Below, in pieces: positions 9,088 through 18,015 of a stretch of DNA of 64,000 nucleotides. Numbering within the stretch: position 1 is the stretch's first letter; every line of letters starts with the position of its first letter. The position numbers were made by a program, and so were the translations under genes. Source of the stretch: Pseudomonadota bacterium (GTDB taxonomy: Bacteria; Pseudomonadota; Gammaproteobacteria; Xanthomonadales; SZUA-36); NCBI GenBank assembly GCA_015222805.1, contig JADFVZ010000125.1, positions 24,342 through 88,341 on the forward strand. Reading direction: 5' to 3'. The notes under the pieces are model-generated. The model did no database searches. It saw only the letters and a list, made by a program, of their open reading frames with translations, and was not told the origin of the DNA.

Positions 9088-12000
9088 ATGCAGTTTCGTG
9101 CCAAGCAAATAGCCCCTCCAAAGGAGTGGGCAATCTTCGAGGATTTGTGCCACGCCCTATTCAAACAGGTATGGCAGGATCCGCTTGCGCAGAAGAACGG
9201 GCGGAGGGGGCAAGCACAGCACGGTGTCGATGTCTTCGGTTCACCAAACGATGACCTCCAGTTATACTTGGGCGTCCAGTGTAAGGGTAAAGACAGCAAC
9301 TACGGCAGCAAGGTCGTATGGTCGGAAGTGGTGGCGGAAATTGCTAAGGCGGAACAATTCTCTCCTAAACTGGACAAGTGGATATTCGCAACCACCGCTC
9401 CTGCGGATGCCAAACTACAAAAGGCTGCCCGGGAATTGTCCGTCGAGCGTAAGGCCAAAGGTCTATTTAGTGTCGATGTGCTGGCCTGGGAAGAAATCCA
9501 GGCCCTGATGGCTGGCGCGCCTGAAGTGATAACCGAGTTCTATCCTGAGCACGCCGACCACCTGCCGCAGGTGATCGAGGCATTGCGTGCCCTACCTCCG
9601 CTCGCAGAAAAAATCGCAAGCCTCGTTGAGAGGTTCAATGCGAAGCTACCTGAGCCTTCAAATCCGCACGGCCCCGCGCTTTGGGAAGTGGTGACGTTTG
9701 ATGGCGATCGCGGGCTAGGTCCTGCCTTAATGGGCTATTCGCTAGGGCCTTCTGACGCCACTGCGTGCCCGCGCTTGACCGAAGTCGGCACCATTCTATC
9801 GCAGCTGAAAATAGCTTATTCAGCGCGCCTTATTGGCGCGTCCGGAGCTGGAAAGTCGATTTGCTCATACCAAGCTGCGAAAGTGTTGGCGGCTAGGGGC
9901 TTCCAAGTACAGCGCCTGCTAGATCCTGAGGCCGACAATATCGCATTGGAGGCGGCATTACCCGGCAAGCGCCGTCTGTGTCTCATAGACGATGCTCACC
10001 TACTAAAACCTCATGTTCTTAGTAGAATAGAGGGTCAGGCTGATCCGGCTCTACTGGTCCTTACGACGCACAATGCTATTGAGGGCGTCAGCCATCGAGG
10101 TGCGATCACACTTGACCAGAAGCGTGCGGTAAAGACGATTGCAGCTGCTCTGCGAGCCAACTTGCCCAAGACCCTGGAGGCCGTGCGTCTCGCTAACGAC
10201 AATGTGGGTGAGCGCATGATGAACACCGATATCGGCGAACGCCTGGACCATGCGGAAAGCACTTCGGATCGTCCCTGGCAGTTCTGTTTCGTGCTTGGAG
10301 GTGGTTGGCGCCGATCAAAACAAGCAGCGGATTCAGCCCGTGCAGCTAATGCTGACCTCATCCTTGCGGCGGTTGCGATCCGGCAGCTGGCATCTCGCGA
10401 TGCGCGTGCGGTTCCAGGAGAGATTGTGGAAGTCTGTGCACGTGCCGGCATCGATGCCGGAATGGTCGATCAGGGATTGGAATGGCTGGGGAAGCAAAGG
10501 CTGATCGTGGGCGTGGCGGATTGTCGGGCTCCGCATCAGCGCTTCGCTACGGTCGTGCTCAAACGTATCCTAGAGGGGTAAGGCAAGGGTGCGCGCGAGA
10601 AGGTCGCCACAATGATAGAAGGCGTATTACGCGATCCGCAATTCCCGTATGCAGGTTTGCAAGTCCTTATACATGAACTCCGCTTCGGAAGTGGTAACTA
10701 CAGATGGACGCGCCTTCTCGGACAGCCCGGGGTTGAGGCTGTGATTGCGCGATGTTGGGCGGCCGAAGGTTCGGATCGCGGTTTTGCGGCACTCGCCCTT
10801 TCAGACCTGTGGGATTTCGCGGAGGGTGGGGCGACTGCCGTGGTGGGTCCAAATGTGTCCACACTGGCGAATTGGATTTCCAATCCCAGCGATGGCGCAT
10901 ACGGTTTCGGCCACATCTTGAACAATCTTGTTCAGCAGGATCAGAATGTTGCCGAGAGGGTCGTTGCAGCCACTGATCCGATCGCAATCGCGACAGCCTA
11001 TTCCAACGCCAACCCCGATACGGCATACGGTCTTGCCGATCTCTTGAGCAGCGTCGCCTATGTGAAGGTTGATGACTTCAACACCAAGGTTCGGACTGCT
11101 ATTGATCGGGACAAACTGCGCGAGCTCGCCAAGCACGAAGCCTTTCTTGAGGACGCCTTCATCTTCTCGAAATTCTGCGCTTCCGTAGTTTGGTTGGACG
11201 AGGATCTGGCGCTGGAAATGGCCGAACTTTTCGTGCCAACTGCGCAGCAAGTCCTAGCCAAAGACCCGGTGGAAGGATTTCATCAACTCAGCCGCGATTT
11301 CGCTTCGACCGTACTACGCGTGTTTGACGTGTTGCATGTGTATGTCGGGAAGCTGAAGCCGACTCGCCGTCAGTGGGTAATCGCGCGGCGCATGTGCGAG
11401 AAAATCGACCCCAAGCGGATCGCAGAACACATCTCGACGGTGCGCCCCCGGAATTTTCAGTCAGCAGGCTTCTTCCTTCATTTCCTCTGCCAGTCGGCAC
11501 CACGGAAATACGAAGCGGCCCTTTGCCAAGTCGATTGGAACAAGCTGGATTCGGTCATTGGCGATGATTGGGGGAATATGCCTCATGACACCGAGGTGCT
11601 CTTGGCCACCCTCTATTTGCGGCCATCGACGCGGCACCTTGTCCAAAAATTCATCTCCGACAGGGCCGACCGGATCGTGCATTTTCCACCGCGACTGATG
11701 CTAATGGTGCCGGAAGTTGGCCTCGCACATCTAGCCAAGGGCAACTCGCTTCGACTAGCCCAACACGGCCACTTGAGTTGGGACTTCGGCGGCATAGCCT
11801 TGGCCTTCATCGTAGATGCGCGACCCGAATTGGTTGAGCAGGCTGTCGGCCCCTTTGTTGATGAGATAGCGCGTGGGGTGACGAACTACAACCGAAACTC
11901 CACCGGCCAAGCAGAAGGTTTTGTTCGCGTGGTGATTGAGCATACGCCTGCCGTTTGGCACCAAATTTTAGCTAAACTTGATCCCGCTGTGGCTGAGAAA

Positions 12001-12204
12001 AATTTGGCTGAATGCCTCAGAGGAGACGTGGATCATCGGCGAACGGCAGCGGCCGTCATTGAGTCCGCAATGAGCTTGGATGGCCCCGTCAGCGGCATGG
12101 CTCGTCGTTTGCGGGCACGATTCCCAAATGCATCAACCGCGCCGACCGACACGCCGCGTTTCAGCAGACGGCGCGGGCGGGCGCGTCGGAAGCGCAAAGG
12201 ATAG
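9088..12204 (+). pseudogene. Restriction endonuclease-like/STAND NTPase interrupted by in-frame TAA at 10579-10581
   Basis: Mrr-like N-terminus (FEDLCHALF..QHGVDVFG..LGVQCKGKD), Walker A GASGAGKS, Walker B LCLIDDAHLL; ORFs 9088-10581 and 10612-12204 share one frame with no other stop between them. Confidence 0.7.
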
Positions 12205-12250
12205 CTGTAAAGAATGATAGCCTTTTGAATCAGGCGCTGATGTCATCAGG

Positions 12251-12398
12251 TGTAAATGTACAAGAAAGCATCATACTAAAGCTCATTTAAGCCTTTGATT
12301 TTATTAATGGACATTTTTGAACTCAAGTGAAAGTATCATACTTACAAACTAGACCTTCCCTAATTTACTCAATTCTCTTACAAATAAGTATCATACTT
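12251..12398 (+). repeat. Family A transposon-like left end (degenerate) with three iterons
   Basis: TGT at 12251, 16 bp before AGCATCATACT, then AAGTATCATACTT at 12331-12343 and 12386-12398. Confidence 0.5.
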
Positions 12399-12524
12399 AA
12401 TTTCAGTCTTGCTCAATAACTTAACAATACCGGCGCAAGCGCTTTGTGTGGCATTATGGATGCGTGATGCGCCAATTACCTTTATTGGAGCACTTTGTTC
12501 TGTTGTCCATCTTCGCAGCGCTAT

Positions 12525-13157
12525 CTAGGAAAAATTACCTGTAGATTTATCCCTTTTCCTCGTCACTAATTCATTTGCCCCATGAGTAACCACATTAGCC
12601 AGATATTCTGATCGGTTCATTCCGAGCCCTGCAGCTTTGTGATTAATGATATCTAATGCTCCAGATTTTATCGTCGCATTAATACGTATTGCAGGAACGG
12701 TTGGTACTTCGGGATTAATGCCATCTTTGGTGCGCTTTATCGGAATGCTAGGCCCAGTGTGTTTTATTAAACCTAACATACCAACATGGGCCAAATACTC
12801 AGAGCGGCTCATGCCGTGATCTGCGGCCTTAGTATCGGCGAGTTTTAATGTTTCCGGTTTGAACGTAAGATTAATCCGCTTGGTTGGCCCAAGCAGCGAA
12901 TCAATGTCGACATCAACATAGGCCAGAAAAGAGAACCCTTTATCACAATGAAGGTCCGATAATTTGACCTCGTATGCGGCTGAGGGCACGTCCAGACCAT
13001 CCCTGATCAAACACTCAGCGCGAAACACAATTGCTTCCTGCGCGTTTGAGATTGCTCCATCAATAGAATGGGCGCGTGTAGTGCACCTCGGAAGATCGGG
13101 CACCATCACATTAAAATTTATTTCATCATCCGTATGTACAATTACTGGATATCGCAT
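12525..13157 (-). CDS. HicB-like antitoxin/regulator with tandem ribbon-helix-helix-like C-terminal repeats; no HicA seen
   Basis: MRYPVIVHTDDEINFNVMVPDLPRCTTRAHSIDGAISNAQEAI (HicB N-domain) plus two similar modules RINLTFKPETLKLADTKAADHGMSRSEYLA and RINATIKSGALDIINHKAAGLGMNRSEYLA. Confidence 0.7.
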   Translation of the reverse strand: MRYPVIVHTDDEINFNVMVPDLPRCTTRAHSIDGAISNAQEAIVFRAECLIRDGLDVPSAAYEVKLSDLHCDKGFSFLAYVDVDIDSLLGPTKRINLTFKPETLKLADTKAADHGMSRSEYLAHVGMLGLIKHTGPSIPIKRTKDGINPEVPTVPAIRINATIKSGALDIINHKAAGLGMNRSEYLANVVTHGANELVTRKRDKSTGNFS

Positions 13158-13209
13158 AGAACCTCCAACTAACAAAATCATTTACCTGAATAGCATGATA
13201 GATTAACTA

Positions 13210-13238
13210 TACACACTAATACACACTAATACACACTA
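13210..13238. repeat. Three 10-bp tandem repeats upstream of the hicB-like gene
   Basis: (t)acacactaat acacactaat acacacta. Confidence 0.8.
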
Positions 13239-13351
13239 CGCCAAGGGAAAGCGTCAAGAAAAAGCCTCAAAATTGCATATTCCGGTTAATTTGAACACCG
13301 ATTCCGGTTTTATTTGAACACCTGATTTCTCAACGCATTCCGAAGTCTCTT

Positions 13352-13609
13352 TTAACTCAAGTGTTCATATTGGTCAACTCCTCCGATTAATTTCTGCATG
13401 GATTCACCTTTTAGTTTAAGCCGGTGTGAGTTGTGCATTAACCGATCCAGGATGGCATCAGCCAGCGTGTTATCACCGATGCTGGCGTACCATTTATCGG
13501 TTGGCAACTGACTGATGACAACCGTAGATGTGTGACCGTGACGGTCATCCATGATTTCCATAAGATCATTTCGATGCGCGGGTTTTAGTGCTTCAAGTGG
13601 TATCGCCAA
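13352..13609 (-). pseudogene. istB: IS21-family IstB C-terminal fragment
   Basis: DDRHGHTSTVVISQLPTDKWYASIGDNTLADAILDRLMHNSHRLKLKGESMQ; adjacent IS21-type end repeats TTCCGGTTTTATTTGAACACC. Confidence 0.85.
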
Positions 13610-13640
13610 GTTAACCGGCTGTAACTGCTAGAATCAGGCG

Positions 13641-13960
13641 ATGAATACTTATAAGCGTCATAGGTTTCCTCCAGATATCATTAGTTACTCAGTTTGGCTC
13701 TACTATCGATTTAATCTCAGTCACCGGTATATCGAGGATCTCCTGGCCGAGCGGGGAATCACTGTCAGCCATGAATCAATCAGACTGTGGTGCATCAAAT
13801 TCGGTGCAAGATATGCGAGACGCCTGAAGCGCCGACACAGAGGCTATGGCGACACATTCTACATCGATGAAGTCTTCATAAAAATTAGCGGTGAGCAACA
13901 CTACCTTTGGCGGGCAGTGGATCAGGATGGTGTGGTGGTAGCTGTGTATCTCCAAAGAAA
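13641..13960 (+). pseudogene. IS6-family transposase, truncated
   Basis: HRFPPDIISYSVWLYYRFNLSHRYIEDLLAERGITVSHESIRLWCIKFG...YIDEVFIKISGEQHYLWRAVDQDG, then sequence diverges. Confidence 0.85.
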
Positions 13961-14371
13961 GCGTTTAGTTCGGGTAGAGGGTTGTACCTGGGTTGTTAAA
14001 ATAGTGTTCTTTTAGAATGCTTTTAATATGTTGGTCGCTCGCTTTGTCTGTAAACGCTTTGAGTGTTTGACCATTTTTCCAGCCAACCGTGTAATCGTCT
14101 AAGGACTTAGGTAGGGTTGACAGCCATGCTTCGGCGGACGGATGGAATACGCCATTCGTCCAAATACTCCTCTATTTATAATACTTACCTCTTACACGGC
14201 TAGCTCAATTTTGTATAAAAATATTAAAATTAAAACCCATATAATCAAAAGGTTATATTTAGTAAAAGAGCTCAGCTTTGACCCAATGTCACAGCATATC
14301 TGTATGAACCGGTTTTTACGCCTCCATCACCTTCTATGTTGAATTGTACTTAAATTTATACCGGCAATTGC

Positions 14372-14573
14372 TGTCGGAGAGTAATAAAGTATCATACTGA
14401 GTAATAAAGTTGCATACTGGATTTCTAGGCCATTGATAAATAATGATTAAAATATAAGGTCAGGCAAATTGTGCTTAGCCAGTATGATACTTTATTAATT
14501 ATGGACAAAAATACACCCATATAGAATGCGGGATACAGTGGGTTTAAGTATGAACCTTTATTACTCTCCGACA
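14372..14573. mobile_element. 202-bp family A mini-element (MITE-like) with TIRs and 5-bp target duplication
   Basis: TGTCGGAGAGTAATAAAG (14372-14389) and inverted CTTTATTACTCTCCGACA (14556-14573), flanked by ATTGC at 14367-14371 and 14574-14578. Confidence 0.85.
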
Positions 14574-14709
14574 ATTGCACTGAATAATGATCAGGGATGA
14601 ACTTGGTATTATATTGATTACACACTATATTGTCGTCTATATGCTGGTATGAATATGAGTGCGATTCAACAGTCTTGATAATTATTATTAGTCATCCTCC
14701 CAGCATCAA

Positions 14710-15105
14710 TCACAACTTTGCCAGAGATAAGCCATAGAGCACAATTACTAATACGATGAACAAGCATAGGGCAGTAAACAGCCCAATTTTTCTGGCTCTG
14801 CTTATAAATCCGTAATAGATATCGTGGGAGCAATCTTCACTCGCCGACTTGGCAACCTCTGCAACTTCTTTTAGGCCTATCCAAACGCCCCATCCAACCA
14901 CGGCCACACATATGGAAGCAATTACAGAAATTAAAACTATAATAAGAAAGATGGCATTTTTAGTTTCATTGCTAGTATCAGCACTCAAAATGTACCCAGT
15001 TATGGCAACCAAAATAGCCAGATAAAAGGTAAACCCCTTCTGAATAGCCGAGCTAGCTTCTGAAATATTACTCCACATTAGACCTGCTAGTTCTGATGAT
15101 TTCAT
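14710..15105 (-). CDS. Small membrane protein of unknown function
   Basis: 131 aa with at least three hydrophobic segments. Confidence 0.5.
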   Translation of the reverse strand: MKSSELAGLMWSNISEASSAIQKGFTFYLAILVAITGYILSADTSNETKNAIFLIIVLISVIASICVAVVGWGVWIGLKEVAEVAKSASEDCSHDIYYGFISRARKIGLFTALCLFIVLVIVLYGLSLAKL

Positions 15106-15246
15106 TTGTTACATAACCTTGAGGTAAGTTGAAGTCTGAAGCCTAGCGTAAGCTTATCCGTTTGGCCACTTATTATGTGACTTTTTGGACTTACCAGATG
15201 TCGTAGACAACACCAAGCTATTAATTGAGCGGGGCAAGGGGTTGTC

Positions 15247-15392
15247 AGTATGATGCTTTATTACTCAGAATAAACCAGAATTTAGTAAATTCAACTTTCA
15301 GTATGATACTTTATTTATTTCAGGTTGATTTTATTAACGGTGGAATGCGGGTTATAGGGGATCTCAGTATGAAACTTTAATACTCTCCTACA
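15247..15392. repeat. Family A transposon-like right end with three iterons
   Basis: AGTATGATGCTTTATTA (15247), AGTATGATACTTTATTT (15300), AGTATGAAACTTTAATACTCTCCTACA ending 15392; last 93 bp match the layout of the mini-element right end. Confidence 0.7.
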
Positions 15393-15834
15393 CATGGACC
15401 ATTCTTGGTGGTGCCGGCACCGGCCAGGGAGTGGTTGATCTGGAACAGGGCTGGACCCTAAACCATGAAGACCTCACTGCTCATGGCGCCAGCTTATTAT
15501 TTGGCGTCTTACAAAACGGATCACGTCCACATGGTACCTCGGTTCTGGGTGAGATATGCGCCGTTGATAATACTGTAGGTTGTGTCAGCATAGCGTCGGA
15601 AATTGCCTCAGTGAACGTATCTTCCCATTCGGGCTCACTGGCTAATGTACCTGATGCCATCGTAGCGGCAATTGCCACTATGGATTTCGGTCAGGTGCTG
15701 TTGCTGGAAGTTCAAACCGTTGCACCGGCCGCACCGGTATTCGGAGCGCCAGTAGAACTGATTGATGAATCATTCGAGGCTATTCGCCTGGCTTCAGCCC
15801 TGGGGATTATCGTGGTTGAAGCCGGAGGCAATGG
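15393..15834 (+). pseudogene. S8 (subtilisin-like) peptidase fragment truncated on both sides by transposon-like ends
   Basis: In-frame WTILGGAGTGQGVVDLEQGWTLNHEDL, HGTSVLGE, GIIVVEAGGNG. Confidence 0.7.
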
Positions 15835-15881
15835 TGTCATTTTTGGTAATAGATGAGACTGAGTTGAAATAGATGAGACTG
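15835..15881 (+). repeat. Family B terminal repeat with two iterons
   Basis: TGTCATTTTTGGTAATAGATGAGACTG followed by GAAATAGATGAGACTG. Confidence 0.75.
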
Positions 15882-15981
15882 AGATAGTGATAAAGGCTCA
15901 ATCAGCAGCTTTTAGGTGAGAGAACCTGGATTGTGACGACAGTATTACCATGAATACAGAGTTTAATAATAGGAGTATGTT

Positions 15982-16254
15982 ATGACAAGTAAAAGAACAG
16001 CTTTAATGATAATGTTGGTCACCATGGTACTAATAAGTGCTTGTGCAATGAAAAAACCCACAACAGGTGTTGGTCAATGTAAGACGCAGTGTTCACTGGA
16101 TTACCCAGAAAAATTAACTGAATGTAGAGACTACTGTGATTGTGCATACAAAGGAGCAAGTATTGCTGATAAAACAAATGGCTCCCCAAAAAAGACAACG
16201 GAACTGGCCTGTCGCGCAATAGCCAAAAAGGCGGGTGTAGTAATAACAGATTGA
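15982..16254 (+). CDS. Small cysteine-rich lipoprotein of unknown function
   Basis: 90 aa with signal and lipobox LISAC. Confidence 0.6.
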   Translation: MTSKRTALMIMLVTMVLISACAMKKPTTGVGQCKTQCSLDYPEKLTECRDYCDCAYKGASIADKTNGSPKKTTELACRAIAKKAGVVITD

Positions 16255-16260
16255 GCTACT

Positions 16261-16287
16261 TGTCATTTATTGAAATAGATGAGACTA
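16261..16287 (+). repeat. Family B terminal repeat
   Basis: TGTCATTTATTGAAATAGATGAGACTA. Confidence 0.7.
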
Positions 16288-16347
16288 GATCATCTTTGGT
16301 AATCAATGAGACAAAATTAGAAAACAGCTGTAACAACTAGAATCAGG

Positions 16348-16374
16348 TGTCAATATCTGAAATAGATGAGACTG
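16348..16374 (+). repeat. Family B terminal repeat
   Basis: TGTCAATATCTGAAATAGATGAGACTG; the following ~65 bp resemble the sequence after 15881. Confidence 0.7.
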
Positions 16375-16652
16375 GGTTAGTGATGAAGAGCTAAATCAGC
16401 AGCTTTAGGTGAGAGAAGCTGGTTTGTGGTGACAGTAAATCTATAAGGAACGTAATAGGAGGCTGGTTACAGCCAATGCAGTAACTAAAGTGAATAGTGA
16501 AATGAAAACAAAACCAAAGGCTGTTGTGCAGGAATTCCTGTAGAGCAATAGTCCAAGGTATGTAGCAAAAAACATGAAAACTCTGGCAGGGTTGAAGCTC
16601 CCACTGAATGACAAATCTTCCTTGCATCAGAACTTTCCAAAGGAGGCGACTA

Positions 16653-18011
16653 ATGAAATGCGTAATATTTATACCGGGAATCATGGGCTCAGAGTTACGG
16701 CTCAAAAACTCCAACAAGAAGGTATGGCCGCCCAGTATTTTTGAGCTCACAATCGGTGGGTATGGTCGGATCAACGAACTGATGGACCCGGCTTTGGTGG
16801 CGACCAGGCCCATTGTTGCGATCGGGGGTTTCTATTCCGTCTATCGTTGCATACTCGATGATATCAAAACCTGTGGCTACACCAACTCTGGCGCGAGCGG
16901 GCGGAAATTTATTTCTTTTCCCTACGACTGGCGCCTCTCAAATTTGGAAACCGCACAGAAACTAGCCACCCTCCTGGACTCCGAAGATGCTTTCGATGAA
17001 CTGATTCTGATTGGCCACTCAATGGGTGGACTGGTGCTTCGCCTGCTTCTTGAAAGTGGTGAGTTTGATCACCGCCCCTGGTTCAATTCAATTACCCGGC
17101 TGATTACATATGGTACGCCGCACAATGGGGCTGCCGCTGCCCTGGAGCAGGTTACCGTTGGCGATAAAACCCTGGGCGTCAGTGCCGCAAACATCAAAAT
17201 GCTGGCCTCTGATCCAAGATACCCATCGGCCTATCAGTTAGTACCGCCGGCAGATACAGCGCTGACCATCAAGACCGCTGGTAGCGGTCAGACACCCGAA
17301 GCCATCGATTCATTCGACCCCGCAATTATCAGTGCCTTCGGTCTCAAGCAGAGTAATATTGATGCTGCGCGCGCCCAATGGGCTGCTTTGAATATAGATG
17401 ACAAACCTGCCCAAGTCGATTATTTTTCCTTCGTCGGTTCTGCGTTAAAAACTAAGTATCGGAACGACTGGAACGGAATCCAGCTCAGCACACAGGAACG
17501 CAAAGACAGTGGCGATGGCACGGTGCCGATCAGCAGCGCTATTAATATTAGGATCCCACACGCCTTTTCGCTCAAAAAGCACGCATCAATTTTTGAGGAT
17601 CGAACAACGCGTTTTGCGCTTTATCGAATGCTCGACGCACCTTCCGGCGTGAAGCCAATGTCCGCCGATACGGCTGCTGAGGTAGGTGACCCCACAGCAC
17701 TGGGGCTGAGTGTCAATAAGGAAAGCTACCAACCTCAGGACATTATCGAGGTGACGGTTTCCTACGTAGCGCCACAAACGGACCCGGGTGCAAACTTCGA
17801 AATATTTAAACTGGATGTTGAGTCTGATGAAGGTGATAGGCTGGAGTCTGTGAGTGAACCGATCAAAGTCACGTTTGAAGGGGCTGAAGTCGATAGCTTC
17901 ACTTTCTCTATCAAAATCGATCTTGAACCGGGCGTGTACGAGCTACGCACTAACAGGAAGGTAGATGACCCGGGAAGGACCCTTTTCATAGTATCAAGTG
18001 TTGAGGAGTAG
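16653..18011 (+). CDS. LCAT/lipase-like alpha/beta hydrolase, no signal peptide evident
   Basis: FIPGIMGSEL, FPYDWRLS, LIGHSMGGLVLR nucleophile elbow; AGGAGG SD before ATG 16653; beta-rich C-terminal extension. Confidence 0.8.
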   Translation: MKCVIFIPGIMGSELRLKNSNKKVWPPSIFELTIGGYGRINELMDPALVATRPIVAIGGFYSVYRCILDDIKTCGYTNSGASGRKFISFPYDWRLSNLETAQKLATLLDSEDAFDELILIGHSMGGLVLRLLLESGEFDHRPWFNSITRLITYGTPHNGAAAALEQVTVGDKTLGVSAANIKMLASDPRYPSAYQLVPPADTALTIKTAGSGQTPEAIDSFDPAIISAFGLKQSNIDAARAQWAALNIDDKPAQVDYFSFVGSALKTKYRNDWNGIQLSTQERKDSGDGTVPISSAINIRIPHAFSLKKHASIFEDRTTRFALYRMLDAPSGVKPMSADTAAEVGDPTALGLSVNKESYQPQDIIEVTVSYVAPQTDPGANFEIFKLDVESDEGDRLESVSEPIKVTFEGAEVDSFTFSIKIDLEPGVYELRTNRKVDDPGRTLFIVSSVEE

Positions 18012-18015
18012 TGAA

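Noticed and set aside
10035-10451. Antisense ORF of 138 aa inside the STAND gene
   Set aside because: Shadow ORF of a GC-rich coding region with no recognisable motif.
10612-12204. Treating the 530-aa ORF as an independent gene
   Set aside because: It is in the same frame as the upstream ORF with only one stop between, and the linker translates sensibly; annotated as one interrupted gene instead.
12251-15392. CRISPR-like array from AGTATCATACT repeats
   Set aside because: Repeats are short, irregularly spaced and in opposite orientations at the two sides; they fit transposon-end iterons, not a CRISPR.
12251-15392. A single clean family A transposon spanning this interval
   Set aside because: Outer pentamers do not match and the terminal bases of the two ends differ; reported as related ends rather than one intact element.
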